From assembly GCF_030542105.1 (NCBI RefSeq), contig NZ_JAUOFB010000001.1, forward strand, positions 124,001 through 188,000: a stretch of DNA of 64,000 nucleotides, in the 5' to 3' direction. Origin of the DNA: Hymenobacter sp. BT730. GTDB lineage: Bacteria > Bacteroidota > Bacteroidia > Cytophagales > Hymenobacteraceae. This document shows, in pieces, positions 37,971 to 47,045 of this stretch. Below the pieces are notes generated by a model that worked only from the letters and a program-made list of their open reading frames with translations, was not told the origin of the DNA and made no database searches. The translations under genes and the position numbers were made by a program. Position 1 is the stretch's first letter, and every line of letters begins with the position of its first letter.

Positions 37971-39269
37971 ATGAAGCGTGCTCTATTTCTCCTGCTGCTG
38001 CTATTGCTGCTGATTCCGGGCCTGCAAGCCCGCTTTCACTGGCTGGAGGAAACGCCTTTAGCGGGTGCATATGTGCAGGCGCCCCACCCGGAATTTTCCG
38101 TGCAAAGCTTGCTGGCCGGCACGTATCAGCCCCAGTTGGAACAGTACCTGGAAGACCGAATCGGGTTCCGGAGCGGCCTGATCCGGCTGCGCAATCAGCT
38201 GTCTTTCTCGCTGCTGCGCGTGGCTCGTTCGTCTGATCTGGTCATTGGGCGGCACGATGTGCTATTTCAGCCCGGCGTGGTTAATAGCTACCTGGGTAAG
38301 GATTATCTGGGTGCCCGGGAAATCCGCTACCGGGTGCGGCGCATGCAGGTGGTGCAGCAGGAGCTGGCCAAGCGCGGCATACCGTTTCTATTTGTGATGG
38401 CCCCCAACAAGGCCCGCTTTCAGCCCGAAGACCTGCCCTTTACGGTAGGTAAGCCCGTGAAAGACAGCTCGAACTACGAAGGGTTTATGCGGGAAATGAA
38501 AGCAAGCAGCATTCAGCTGCTGGACCTGAGCCAGCTGCTGGCCCAATGGAAAGATACCAGCCGGTACGCTCTTTTTCCCCGCGGCGGCACGCACTGGAGC
38601 GGGTACGCCGTGGCCCTGACTGCCGACACCCTTTTCCGGCGCATGGAGCAATTAGGGAAGTTCGATTTAATTGATTTCCACCGCCAGGGCCCGCTGGAGG
38701 TGCGGCAGGACTCCGTGCGCCTGACCGATAGTGACCTGAGTGCCCCCCTGAACCTGGTATTCGACTACCAACACTACCCCATGGCCTACCCCCAGGTAGT
38801 GTTTGACCCGTTGCGCCCAACGCAGCAACGGCCTAATCTATTGATTTCCGGGGACAGCTTCACCTGGGGGTTTATGCAGTTCTACCCCTATCTGCAAACG
38901 CTGTTTGCCCCGGAATCCCGCTTCTGGGGGGTTGATGGGGCTATCTTCAGCTATACCCCCAACTATACCCGCACCGGGGAGCAATTGGAACAGCTGGACC
39001 TGCGCCAGCAGGTTGAGTCCCGGCAGTTTATTATGATGCTGGAGACCGAACACAACCTGGTGTACGATGCCTTCATTAACCAGCTTTACGAGTTGTATCA
39101 CCCCATCACTGAAGCCGATAAAAAGCGCATCAGCAGCATTGAGCAGGCGCTGATTCGCATCCCGGCTATTGGCGACAGTCTGTGGGCGGAGGCCTATAAA
39201 CAAAACGTGCCCCCGGAGCAGCTGCTGTACCCTATGGCCCGGGCACGATATGACCACACAGAACGGTAA
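37971..39269 (+). CDS. AlgX/AlgJ-like SGNH acetyltransferase
   Basis: A 432-aa protein with an N-terminal anchor (residues 1-20, MKRALFLLLLLLLLIPGLQA) and an SGNH-like domain. The nucleophile motif is ISGDSF (Ser296) and the second motif is GGTHWSGYA (His208). In AlgX the pair is Asp-x-His; here residue 206 is Gly, so the aspartate may be lacking or supplied elsewhere. It probably O-acetylates a polymer with the MBOAT protein just upstream. It is 10 bp downstream of that gene. The acceptor polymer is unknown. Confidence 0.8.
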   Translation: MKRALFLLLLLLLLIPGLQARFHWLEETPLAGAYVQAPHPEFSVQSLLAGTYQPQLEQYLEDRIGFRSGLIRLRNQLSFSLLRVARSSDLVIGRHDVLFQPGVVNSYLGKDYLGAREIRYRVRRMQVVQQELAKRGIPFLFVMAPNKARFQPEDLPFTVGKPVKDSSNYEGFMREMKASSIQLLDLSQLLAQWKDTSRYALFPRGGTHWSGYAVALTADTLFRRMEQLGKFDLIDFHRQGPLEVRQDSVRLTDSDLSAPLNLVFDYQHYPMAYPQVVFDPLRPTQQRPNLLISGDSFTWGFMQFYPYLQTLFAPESRFWGVDGAIFSYTPNYTRTGEQLEQLDLRQQVESRQFIMMLETEHNLVYDAFINQLYELYHPITEADKKRISSIEQALIRIPAIGDSLWAEAYKQNVPPEQLLYPMARARYDHTER

Positions 39270-39454
39270 GGCTGATATTGGTGCTAGGTTGCAGCCTTAC
39301 CCTATCGGACAACCAGCCTCCGCGGCAAGCATTTTACAGGAGCCTGGCGTCCGCAAAACCAGGGGCGTTGTTATCTGAAGCGGACACCGTAATTTTTTGG
39401 CGTCGTTCTTGCCATACAGGGTATCATAATCTTTCCACCAAAAAAGCTCTTCCT

Positions 39455-39955
39455 ATGAAATTCTTCCCCAAAATGGCGCTTTCCGGCATGTTTGCGCTGT
39501 TCCTTATGGGCGCAGCGGCTCCTACCCAGGCGCAGGTGAATATCAATATTAATCCTCCTTCCTGGGGACCTGCTGCCCCGGCGGGTACGCAATACTACTA
39601 CGTGCCGGAATATGACGGCTACTACGACCTGCAGGACAAGCGCTACATCGTACTGCGCGAAGGCCGTTGGACGCGTCTGAGCAGCCTGAATGGCTATAAT
39701 ACCTCCAACTTTCACCCTGTAGTGCTCAACTACCGCGGCACTCAGCCCTGGATCCGCATTGAGGAGCACCGTACAAAATATAAGAAGCCTCATCCCCATG
39801 GCATGCCTCCCGGCCAGGCCAAGAAAATGCGCAGTAGCGGTAATTACTCCCGCGACCGGGTGATTATTGTGGGGGATAACCGAAATGATGACTACCACGG
39901 CAACCCCGGAAAGGGGAATGGCAACGGAAAAGGCCACGGCAAAGGCAAGCATTAA
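39455..39955 (+). CDS. Secreted protein with Gly/Lys/His-rich tail
   Basis: A 166-aa protein starting at ATG 39455 (MKFFPKMALSGMFALFLMG) with signal peptide cleaved near TQAQ. The middle contains NININPPSWGP, YYYVPEYDGYYDL and RWTRLSSLNGYN, resembling small periplasmic or surface proteins with a conserved YY-x-P motif found in Bacteroidota. The tail (DDYHGNPGKGNGNGKGHGKGKH) is highly basic and glycine-rich. The family is not recognised. It has its own terminator. Confidence 0.65.
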   Translation: MKFFPKMALSGMFALFLMGAAAPTQAQVNININPPSWGPAAPAGTQYYYVPEYDGYYDLQDKRYIVLREGRWTRLSSLNGYNTSNFHPVVLNYRGTQPWIRIEEHRTKYKKPHPHGMPPGQAKKMRSSGNYSRDRVIIVGDNRNDDYHGNPGKGNGNGKGHGKGKH

Positions 39956-39984
39956 GCTTCTCCGGCCATCTGCCTACAGAAAAT

Positions 39985-40018
39985 AAGCCCCGGCGCAGGT
40001 ATCTGCGCCGGGGCTTTT
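39985..40018 (+). terminator. Rho-independent terminator
   Basis: AAGCCCCGGCGCAG and CTGCGCCGGGGCTT form a perfect 14-bp stem (39985-39998 and 40003-40016) around a GTAT loop, with TT following. Confidence 0.85.
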
Positions 40019-40032
40019 GCGTACAGCCTGCT

Positions 40033-40281
40033 ATGGCTACCGACTATCAACCCATCAACTGCTCGTTCTACGACGAGTTGGAGGCCCTGGCCACTACCCG
40101 CCAGCGCTGCACGCTAGTTTACCGCACCGAGCCCGACACGCCGCCCAGCACTTATAGCGGCGTCATCACGGACCTGTTCCTTCGCGACAAAGTGGAGTAC
40201 CTGCGCCTGGAAGATGGTTTTGAAGTGCGGCTGGATAATCTGGTGGCCGTGGATGATAAAGAACTGCGAGACTATTGCTAA
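40033..40281 (+). CDS. Rof-like (Rho-binding antiterminator) protein
   Basis: An 82-aa protein (MATDYQPINCSFYDELEAL). It resembles E. coli Rof (YaeO), which begins with a similar YQPINCDDYDNLELA block and inhibits Rho. The later part, DKVEYLRLEDGFEVRLDNLVAV, matches the beta strands of that family. Cytoplasmic. Whether it acts on Rho in this organism is inference. It sits between two terminators, so is probably transcribed alone. Confidence 0.7.
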   Translation: MATDYQPINCSFYDELEALATTRQRCTLVYRTEPDTPPSTYSGVITDLFLRDKVEYLRLEDGFEVRLDNLVAVDDKELRDYC

Positions 40282-40317
40282 AGAAGAAGGCGGCCTATGT
40301 AGGCCGCCTTCTTCTTT
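40280..40317. terminator. Perfect 18-bp bidirectional terminator
   Basis: AAAGAAGAAGGCGGCCTA (40280-40297) pairs with TAGGCCGCCTTCTTCTTT (40300-40317). It divides the Rof-like gene from the convergent asnS. Confidence 0.85.
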
Positions 40318-40338
40318 TATCATTTACTCAGTCTCTGA

Positions 40339-41736
40339 TTAAAACTCTGCGTTTTTGGGGAAGCGCGGGAAAGGAATAACGTCGCGGATGTTGGCCATGC
40401 CAGTGACGAACAGTACCAGACGCTCGAAGCCCAGGCCGAAGCCGGAGTGGGGCGCGGAGCCGAACTTGCGCAGGTCCAGATACCACCAGAGGTCTTCTTC
40501 TGGCACATGCATTTCGGCCATGCGGGTTTTCAACTTCTCCAGGTTTTCTTCGCGCTGCGAGCCCCCAATGATTTCGCCGATGCCAGGGAAGAGTACGTCC
40601 ATGGCGCTTACGGTGCGGCCATCTTCGTCCAGCTTCATGTAGAAAGCCTTGATATCCTTGGGGTAGTTGGTCAGGATAACGGGCTTCTTGAAGTGCTTTT
40701 CTACCAGGTAGCGCTCATGCTCGCTCTGCAGGTCGGTGCCCCAATCCACGGGGAATTCGAACTTCTGCTTGGCGGTTTTCAGAATCTCAATGGCCTCGGT
40801 GTAGGTAAGGCGCTGGAAGGCATTGTCTACCACAGACTGCAGGCGCGTGAGCAGTTCTTTATCGTACTGCTCGTTGAGGAACTGCAGGTCATCGGCGCAC
40901 TTTTCCAGGGCGTAGCGCACCAGGTACTGCAGGAAATCCTCGGCCAGGTCCATGTTATCCTGCAGGTCGTAGAAGGCCATTTCCGGCTCAATCATCCAAA
41001 ACTCGGCCAGGTGGCGGGCCGTGTTGGAGTTTTCGGCGCGGAACGTAGGGCCAAAGGTGTACACCTTGCCCAGAGCCATGGCGGCCAGCTCGCCTTCCAG
41101 CTGCCCCGATACCGTGAGGTTGGTGGCTTTGCCGAAGAAATCTTCCTTATAGTCTACCTGACCGGCTTCATTGAGCGGCGGGTTTTGTTCGGGCAGCGTG
41201 GTCACGCGGAACATCTGGCCGGCACCCTCGGCATCGGAGCCGGTGATGATGGGCGTGTGCACGTAGAAAAAGCCCCGGTCGTTGAAGTACTGGTGTACCC
41301 CGAAGGCCAGCGTGTGGCGGATGCGCAGCACGGCGCCAAATGTGTTGGTACGGGGGCGCAGGTGGGCAATTTCGCGCAGGAATTCCAGGGAGTGGCCTTT
41401 TTTCTGCAGTGGGTACTCTTCCGGATCGGCTTTGCCCAGCACTTCTATCTCCGAAGCCTGCACTTCCACCGTCTGACCTTTGCCCTGCGAGGCCACCAGC
41501 TTGCCGCGCACGGCTACGCAGGCACCGGTGGATACGTCCTTCAGATTTTCCTCCGGAAACTTCTCCGCATCGGCCACCACTTGTATATTATGGATGGTGG
41601 AGCCGTCGTTTACGGCTATGAACTGCACGTATTTGTTGCCGCGGCGGGTGCGCACCCAGCCTTTCACCAGCACTTCGCGTTCCAGCTCTTCGCTGCGGAG
41701 CAATTCCTGCACGCTGCTTCTTCGGAGGTCGGACAT
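40339..41736 (-). CDS. asnS: Asparaginyl-tRNA synthetase
   Basis: A 465-aa class II synthetase. The start ATG 41736 ([15 protein letters not shown]) is chosen because a -7 box (41776-41783) lies 40 bp upstream, within a longer open frame. The N-terminal OB-fold has [19 protein letters not shown]; class II motifs include [21 protein letters not shown] and the C-terminal [27 protein letters not shown] (motif 3). It charges tRNA-Asn. Length is normal. Confidence 0.95.
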   Translation of the reverse strand: MSDLRRSSVQELLRSEELEREVLVKGWVRTRRGNKYVQFIAVNDGSTIHNIQVVADAEKFPEENLKDVSTGACVAVRGKLVASQGKGQTVEVQASEIEVLGKADPEEYPLQKKGHSLEFLREIAHLRPRTNTFGAVLRIRHTLAFGVHQYFNDRGFFYVHTPIITGSDAEGAGQMFRVTTLPEQNPPLNEAGQVDYKEDFFGKATNLTVSGQLEGELAAMALGKVYTFGPTFRAENSNTARHLAEFWMIEPEMAFYDLQDNMDLAEDFLQYLVRYALEKCADDLQFLNEQYDKELLTRLQSVVDNAFQRLTYTEAIEILKTAKQKFEFPVDWGTDLQSEHERYLVEKHFKKPVILTNYPKDIKAFYMKLDEDGRTVSAMDVLFPGIGEIIGGSQREENLEKLKTRMAEMHVPEEDLWWYLDLRKFGSAPHSGFGLGFERLVLFVTGMANIRDVIPFPRFPKNAEF

Positions 41737-41775
41737 CGGGACTTTTTTGGTTCGGGGTTGATAAGGATAAGTGGG

Positions 41776-41806
41776 CAAAGGTAGCGGTTTTGAAAAGCGG
41801 CCGAAA
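41776..41806 (-). promoter_or_regulatory. asnS promoter (-33/-7)
   Basis: The minus-strand -7 is TACCTTTG (41776-41783) and a TTTC box (41803-41806) lies 19 bp further up. Start of transcription would be near 41769, about 33 bp before the ATG. Confidence 0.55.
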
Positions 41807-41890
41807 GTGAAATTATGCCAACGGCTTGCCGGGCAGGCAGCTCGCAGCCGTATACAATAGTTACGCAGCCGGCAGGCCAAACTTTTTTAC

Positions 41891-41921
41891 TTTAACTCAA
41901 GTACAGAAAGGCCTACATTTG
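41891..41921 (+). promoter_or_regulatory. rpoN promoter (-33/-7)
   Basis: TTTA (41891-41894) and TACATTTG (41914-41921) are 19 bp apart, matching the Bacteroidota consensus with one mismatch in the -33 box. It lies 50 bp before the rpoN ATG. Confidence 0.6.
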
Positions 41922-41970
41922 AAGTTAAACCCCGCTTTCGCTGCCAGCGGGGCGTACCGTTTTTTAGAGT

Positions 41971-43557
41971 ATGCAACGACTGGACATGAAACAGCTTCTC
42001 CAGCAGAAGCTGTCCCCCCAACAGATACAATTCATTAAGCTGCTGCAGATTCCCACTGCCGAGCTGGAAGCCCGCATCAAAGAAGAGCTGGAAGCCAACC
42101 CGGCCCTGGAAGAAGGCGACGACGAGCCCGAAGAGGAGTTTGAGGAGCAGGACCGCGACGAAGAAGCTGACGAGGATTTCGACAACGACCCCGATGCCGA
42201 GTTCGACAGCGACAACAGCACGCTGGATGAAGATTTTGACGAGCCCGCCGATGAGCAGCCCGAAATTGAGCTACCCGTAGCCGAAGAAGCCACCCCTGAT
42301 GAACGCCAGAACGACAATGACGATCTGGACCTGGGCGACTACCTCAACGACGACGAAATAGCCGGCTACAAAATGCAGGGCGACGGCCCCGGCGAGCCGG
42401 AAGACGACCGGGAGATGCCCCTGGCCGACACCAGCGGCTCCCTCATCGACTCCCTGCTGGACCAGCTGGGCTTTGCCGACTTAGATGAAAAGCAGGAAGC
42501 CATTGGCCGCCAGCTCATCGGCTCCATTGATGGCGACGGCTACATCCGCCGCGACCTGTCGGCCATTGTCAACGACCTGGCCTTCTCCCAGAACATCGAA
42601 ACCACCACCGAGGAAATTGAGCAGGTGCTGCACCTGATTCAGAGCTTCGACCCGCCCGGTATTGCTGCCCGCGACCTGCGGGAGTGCCTCCTGCTACAGT
42701 TGGAGCGCCGCCACCAGGACGACCCCGTAGTAGAGCACGCCGAGCGAATTCTGACCGATACCTACGACGAATTTACCAAGAAACACTATACCCGCATTCA
42801 GCAGAAGCTGGATCTGGAAGATGACGAGATAAAAGACGCCATTGCCCTGATTCTGAAGCTGAACCCCAAGCCCGGCGGCACCGGTCCGGTAGGCCTGGGC
42901 AAGGTGCAGTACATCATCCCCGACTTCATTCTGACCAACGACAACGGCCAGCTCAGTCTAACGCTGAATGCCCGCAACGCGCCCGAGCTGCGCGTGTCGC
43001 CGGCTTATCAGGAGATGTTCCAGACTTACGACAAGGCGGCCAAGAAGGACACCAAGATGAAGGAGGCCGTCACCTTCGTGAAGCAGAAGCTGGACTCGGC
43101 CAAGTGGTTTATTGATGCTATCCGGCAACGCCAGAACACGCTTTTGAAAACCATGGACTCGATTGTGCGCTACCAGCACGAGTTTTTCCTGGAAGGCGAC
43201 GAAAGCAAGCTGCGCCCCATGATTCTGAAAGACATTGCCCAGGAAATTGGCATGGATATCAGCACCGTGAGCCGCGTGGCCAACTCCAAAGCCGTGCAGA
43301 CTGAGTTCGGTATTTATCCGCTGAAGTATTTCTTCTCGGAAGGCATTGCCACCGACTCCGGCGAGGACGCCAGCAGCCGCGAGGTAAAGCACATTCTGAA
43401 GGAAATTATTGAAGGCGAAAGCAAAGGCAAGCCACTATCTGACGATAAGCTGGAAAAGATGCTGAACGCGCGGGGCTACAACATTGCCCGGCGCACCGTG
43501 GCCAAGTACCGCGAGCAGCTGAATATTCCAGTGGCGCGCCTGCGCAAAGAGCTCTAA
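41971..43557 (+). CDS. rpoN: RNA polymerase sigma-54 factor
   Basis: A 528-aa sigma-54. Region I is LQQKLSPQQIQFIKLLQIP; region II is a long acidic stretch (about residues 45-130) rich in Asp/Glu; the core-binding and DNA-binding region III ends with the RpoN box ARRTVAKYR (about residues 509-517), with an HTH upstream (KDIAQEIGMDISTVSRVANSK). It needs an AAA+ activator, none of which is in the window. The acidic region is longer than in many homologs. Confidence 0.95.
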   Translation: MQRLDMKQLLQQKLSPQQIQFIKLLQIPTAELEARIKEELEANPALEEGDDEPEEEFEEQDRDEEADEDFDNDPDAEFDSDNSTLDEDFDEPADEQPEIELPVAEEATPDERQNDNDDLDLGDYLNDDEIAGYKMQGDGPGEPEDDREMPLADTSGSLIDSLLDQLGFADLDEKQEAIGRQLIGSIDGDGYIRRDLSAIVNDLAFSQNIETTTEEIEQVLHLIQSFDPPGIAARDLRECLLLQLERRHQDDPVVEHAERILTDTYDEFTKKHYTRIQQKLDLEDDEIKDAIALILKLNPKPGGTGPVGLGKVQYIIPDFILTNDNGQLSLTLNARNAPELRVSPAYQEMFQTYDKAAKKDTKMKEAVTFVKQKLDSAKWFIDAIRQRQNTLLKTMDSIVRYQHEFFLEGDESKLRPMILKDIAQEIGMDISTVSRVANSKAVQTEFGIYPLKYFFSEGIATDSGEDASSREVKHILKEIIEGESKGKPLSDDKLEKMLNARGYNIARRTVAKYREQLNIPVARLRKEL

Positions 43558-43558
43558 A

Positions 43559-43587
43559 GAAAAGGCCGGTAGCTACCGGCCTTTTTT
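43559..43587 (+). terminator. Terminator after rpoN
   Basis: AAAAGGCCGGTA and TACCGGCCTTTTTT form the stem, 3 bp after the rpoN stop codon. Confidence 0.88.
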
Positions 43588-43649
43588 ATGCCCGGCATTG
43601 TGCTCCGCCGGCGCTGTATCTTGCGCCCTATTACCTGTTCTGCCTGTTC

Positions 43650-44276
43650 TTGAAAAAGCATTTTGCTACCCTGCTCTCGGGGGTGTTTCACCCATTGCTG
43701 GTGCCTACTTATCTGTTTGCCTTGGTTTGCTACGCCTTGCCCGAAACGCTGATGCGGCCAGCCCTGCCGGACCGGTGGGTAGTTATGGCAGTAGTGGCCG
43801 TGTTTACGTTTGCACTGCCCACGCTGGGAACATTCGCACTGTATCGGGCGGGGCTGGTGAGTTCCTTATTACTACAGGAGCGCCAGCAGCGCGCCTGGCC
43901 GTTACTGCTGGCCACTGCCAGCTTTGGCGCGGCGGCGCTGTTATTATACCGCCCGACCGTGTTTGATCCACTATTGGCGCAGATGATGCTGGGCATGACC
44001 CTGGCCGTGCTGCTGGCCTTTTTGGTGACCCTTCTCTGGAAAATCAGTGCCCACGCTATGGGGATGGGGGGCGCACTGGGCTTGCTGACGCTGCTGGGCT
44101 TACAACAGCTAGCGGCCCCAGGCGCTACTTTTCTGATTGGGATGATGCTGTCGGTAGTAGCGGCTGTTTTGTGGGCCCGCCTGGTATTACGCGCCCATAC
44201 GAAAGCTCAAGTGGTGGCTGGCCTCAGTGCCGGGCTAGGTATTGTATTTATTTTAACGGCTTACTGTCGAGGTTAG
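43650..44276 (+). CDS. PAP2-like polytopic membrane protein
   Basis: A 208-aa protein with a TTG start (MKKHFATLLSGVFHPLLVP) and about five membrane helices. Features recall PAP2 phosphatases in order: ERQQRAWP, then SAHAMGMGG (PSGH-like), then LRAHTKAQVVAG (SRxxxxxH-like). The canonical acid-phosphatase motifs are changed, so it may be inactive or use other residues. Candidate role is undecaprenyl- or lipid-phosphate handling, which is tentative. It is monocistronic as far as can be seen. Confidence 0.6.
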   Translation: MKKHFATLLSGVFHPLLVPTYLFALVCYALPETLMRPALPDRWVVMAVVAVFTFALPTLGTFALYRAGLVSSLLLQERQQRAWPLLLATASFGAAALLLYRPTVFDPLLAQMMLGMTLAVLLAFLVTLLWKISAHAMGMGGALGLLTLLGLQQLAAPGATFLIGMMLSVVAAVLWARLVLRAHTKAQVVAGLSAGLGIVFILTAYCRG

Positions 44277-44350
44277 TCGGCAGAAAGGGCGCTTTGGACG
44301 AGTTTTCCAGGGCTTTGGTAGAAGATTAGATAATTTCGTCTGATACCTGG

Positions 44351-44380
44351 ATTGAATTGCATTTATTTCCTGTACTTTTG
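44351..44380 (+). promoter_or_regulatory. Promoter of the gene at 44424
   Basis: ATTG (44351-44354) and TACTTTTG (44373-44380) are 18 bp apart; the -7 fits TAnnTTTG fully. Confidence 0.6.
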
Positions 44381-44423
44381 GAACATAATTCTGTACATCT
44401 CCTATTTCCCTCCACCTATTGTT

Positions 44424-44855
44424 ATGTTCCCTTCTTACACCATTCGCTTAGCTACTCTTCTTTTACTGATTACCATGCTAGCCGGCGCTAATAACGCACT
44501 GGCGCAATCAGCTAACCACCATACCAGCTTTCTGGCAGACCAAGAGCCGGCTGAGCCTTTAATTCTTACCAAAGCAGCTAAAGCAGAACTCATTACGCAG
44601 CGTTTCCGGGATGCGCTGGATCTGAGCCCCAAGCAGCAGCGCCAGTTTGAGCGTTACACGTACAGCCATTTGTGCCAGAAAGAAGCGGCGGCGAGCCGTT
44701 TGGTAGGTGTTTCCTATGCTCAGCTTCGCCTGGAGCGTCGCTACGCGGCGGATCTGAGCCGGGTGCTCCGCTCCAGCCAACTGGCTACTTTTTACTGGTT
44801 GCGCAACCGCGAGCCATTAGCCCTTTTTGAAGCCCCGGCTACGGCCAAGCGCTAA
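44424..44855 (+). CDS. Secreted protein, unknown
   Basis: A 143-aa protein from ATG 44424 (MFPSYTIRLATLLLLITMLAG), chosen because the promoter box at 44373-44380 lies within a longer upstream frame. Signal peptide is cleaved near NALAQS. The mature region is helical with Arg/Leu-rich stretches (LSPKQQRQFERYTY, RRYAADLSRVLRSSQ), resembling an alpha-helical bundle seen in small Bacteroidota periplasmic proteins with an LSxxQ motif. Not otherwise recognised. Confidence 0.65.
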   Translation: MFPSYTIRLATLLLLITMLAGANNALAQSANHHTSFLADQEPAEPLILTKAAKAELITQRFRDALDLSPKQQRQFERYTYSHLCQKEAAASRLVGVSYAQLRLERRYAADLSRVLRSSQLATFYWLRNREPLALFEAPATAKR

Positions 44856-44886
44856 GACTTTTACCACGCCCTACTTGCAACAGCGA

Positions 44887-44930
44887 GCCGCCCGGCCGCC
44901 TGACCTATCCTGGTCGGCAGGCCGGGCGGC
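44887..44930. terminator. GC-rich hairpin between convergent genes
   Basis: GCCGCCCGGCC (44887-44897) and GGCCGGGCGGC (44920-44930) form an 11-bp stem. The following T tract (TTCATTTTAG) is weak. Confidence 0.55.
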
Positions 44931-44952
44931 TTCATTTTAGCGCTGCGGGCTT

Positions 44953-46350
44953 TTAGCTTTTGGCCTTCATCTCTGCGGCCACCAGGCTCTGCACTTCCGG
45001 CCGGTCATAGTCGGCTTCGCTATGAATATGGGGCATGAGGCGCTGCATAATCTGGTCCTGCTGTTGGCCGGCCGCCCAGGCTTCGGCATAGGGCGTGGCC
45101 GAGAAGGTAACCTGTGAGTAAAGCGGCATCCAGCGGCCAGGGTATTGGGCCGAGATTTTACTTTCAATTTTCTTTTGAAGCAGAAACCGCGGATCGGCCA
45201 CCCGGTCGCGCATTTCCTCGAAGTTGTACACGGCCAGATCAGCCATGGCATCGGTGTTCGGCTTGCGCTGGCGCTGAAACTCCCGAAAGATGGTGTGCCA
45301 GTCCTGCCCGTACTGGTCCATGAGCTGATTGAGCACTGTGCAGTCCTCAAATCCCGCGTTCATGCCCTGGCCATAGAAGGGCACAATAGCATGGGAAGCA
45401 TCGCCCAAAAGCAGCACGTCGTCATCAAAAGCCCAGGGAAAACAGCGCACCGTAACGAGGGAGCCGGTGGGGTTCTGGAAAAAGTCTTCTACCAACTCCG
45501 GCATCAGCGACACGGCATCGGGAAAGACCTCCTGGAAGAATGCCTGTACCTGCTCCGGGGTTTGTAGGGCCGCGAAGGAGTGCGGGCCTTCGTAGGGGAA
45601 AAACAGCGTACAGGTAAAGGACCCGTCCAGATTGGGTAGGGCAATCATCATGTACTGCCCGCGCGGCCAGATGTGCAGGGCATTTTTCTCCAACTGCCAG
45701 GTGCCGCCGGGGCCAGCGGCAATATTCAGCTCTTTATAGCCGTACTCCAGGTAGCTTTGGGAATAGTTGTAGCGGTCGGTTTTCTGAAGAGCGCCGCGCA
45801 CCGCTGAGAAGGCCCCATCGGCCCCGAAAAGGCGCTGAAATTCGTGGTTGTGGACTTCGTTCGTAGCGGTGTTGCGCAGCTCCAGGGTGCGGGTACGCAA
45901 GTCCACGTTCAGGCACTGCTGGCTGAACTGCACCTCCACACCTGGCATGGCTTCTGCCAGTTCCAGCAGCGTGCGGTTCAGCCCTGCCCGAGACACCGAG
46001 TAGATAGCCTGGTTGTTTTGCCCATAGGGCTGAGACGTCAGGTTTCCGGCTACATCGTGCATCACGCGCCCATACATAGGAATGCCTACCTGCCGGATCT
46101 GCTCGGCTATGCCTACACCCTCCAACGCCCGCCAGCCACGGTCAGAAAGGGCCAGGTTTATCGAGCGGCCTTCTATAGGGCCTGCCAGACGAGGATCGGG
46201 GCGGCGCTCCAGTACCTTTACGGGGTAGCCGCGCCGCGCCAGATAAAGCGCCAGCAGTGAGCCGACCAGGCCAGCCCCCATAATGGTATACCGTTCAGAA
46301 GCAGCAGAAGCAGAACCCGCCGGAGCGGCAGCCGAAGAAAATAAAGTCAT
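44953..46350 (-). CDS. kmo: Kynurenine 3-monooxygenase
   Basis: A 465-aa FAD enzyme that hydroxylates L-kynurenine to 3-hydroxykynurenine using NADPH and O2. FAD-binding GAGLVG (25-30) is followed by LERRPDPR; the second motif is LLLGDASHAIVPFYGQGMNAGFEDC (typical of KMO), and RSINLALSDRGW is a kynurenine monooxygenase signature. Start ATG 46350 (MTLFSSAAAPAG) is preferred to an upstream start. It lies alone, 5 kb from the rest of the kynurenine genes, and is convergent with the secreted protein. Confidence 0.92.
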   Translation of the reverse strand: MTLFSSAAAPAGSASAASERYTIMGAGLVGSLLALYLARRGYPVKVLERRPDPRLAGPIEGRSINLALSDRGWRALEGVGIAEQIRQVGIPMYGRVMHDVAGNLTSQPYGQNNQAIYSVSRAGLNRTLLELAEAMPGVEVQFSQQCLNVDLRTRTLELRNTATNEVHNHEFQRLFGADGAFSAVRGALQKTDRYNYSQSYLEYGYKELNIAAGPGGTWQLEKNALHIWPRGQYMMIALPNLDGSFTCTLFFPYEGPHSFAALQTPEQVQAFFQEVFPDAVSLMPELVEDFFQNPTGSLVTVRCFPWAFDDDVLLLGDASHAIVPFYGQGMNAGFEDCTVLNQLMDQYGQDWHTIFREFQRQRKPNTDAMADLAVYNFEEMRDRVADPRFLLQKKIESKISAQYPGRWMPLYSQVTFSATPYAEAWAAGQQQDQIMQRLMPHIHSEADYDRPEVQSLVAAEMKAKS

Positions 46351-46398
46351 AAGATTAGCGGACAGCCTGGCGCAATCTAAATCGGTTTTGGCAAACAC

Positions 46399-46580
46399 CA
46401 GGATATCTAGACGGTGCGTTGTATAAGCAGATTACAGTTTTATTAAAATATTATATATAATTAGGTGAATTATTCTAAAATATTGATTATACTTGATCAA
46501 TATGAAATTATACGATGCTATGATTTGCTTTTTATAGCAAGGTCTTAGGCATATCCCGCCCCCTCTTTATCTCTGTTACC
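46399..46580. other. AT-rich intergenic stretch
   Basis: The 182 bp between kmo and the small gene at 46581 are markedly AT-rich (for example TATTAAAATATTATATATAATTAG) compared with the GC-rich surroundings. It may carry promoters or regulator sites; no clear TAnnTTTG was identified. Confidence 0.4.
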
Positions 46581-46871
46581 ATGCAGTGGACACCCTTTTC
46601 GTTATTTGCTGCCGAACCAGGCGTTTCTACTTCTACTACCTTAAAACCCCGCTCCATGCCACGTCATCGGCGGCCAGTGGTAGTTAAGCCCGTGGTTCCT
46701 CCCCAGCAGCTGTCTATCCCTTTCCAGCAAACCCTTCCGGCTCTTTCTACTATGCCGGCCGGGCGAATGGGCATGAGCTTTACCCGGACTGATATCTTTC
46801 AAATAGGGGAATTTATAATTGGGCGCACCGAATGCCAGAATCTATATGGCCATCCGGATATTCGCTATTAG
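46581..46871 (+). CDS. Small hypothetical protein (uncertain)
   Basis: A 96-aa open frame with an ATG start (MQWTPFSLFAAEPGVSTSTT). It is Pro/Arg-rich in the middle (MPRHRRPVVVKPVVPPQ) and hydrophobic near FTRTDIFQIGEFIIG. No family is recognised. Codon use and the compositional change from its AT-rich leader allow it to be a real gene, but it could be spurious. It precedes the TonB receptor by 174 bp. Confidence 0.4.
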   Translation: MQWTPFSLFAAEPGVSTSTTLKPRSMPRHRRPVVVKPVVPPQQLSIPFQQTLPALSTMPAGRMGMSFTRTDIFQIGEFIIGRTECQNLYGHPDIRY

Positions 46872-46970
46872 CTGGTTATAGCGTAGGAACAGCTATTCAA
46901 ATCTTTAATAAACCCTATTTCATTAACCCCGCTATCCTATTGATAGGCAGACAAATAAGAGCCGGCAAGA

Positions 46971-47002
46971 TTTGATGCATCAGGTGCTTTGCAGTACATT
47001 TG
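46971..47002 (+). promoter_or_regulatory. Promoter of TonB receptor gene (best in window)
   Basis: TTTG (46971-46974), 20-bp spacer, TACATTTG (46995-47002): both boxes match the Bacteroidota consensus TTTG/TAnnTTTG. Transcription should begin near 47009, 37 bp before ATG 47046, which rules out the earlier in-frame start at 46989. Confidence 0.75.
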
Positions 47003-47045
47003 TGCCTCATTTTTTATACCGCCCTCTTTTCTGTTCACCTATTGT

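Noticed and set aside
40447..41784. 445-aa open frame opposite asnS
   Set aside because: It is antisense to a confident gene and lacks any recognisable family.
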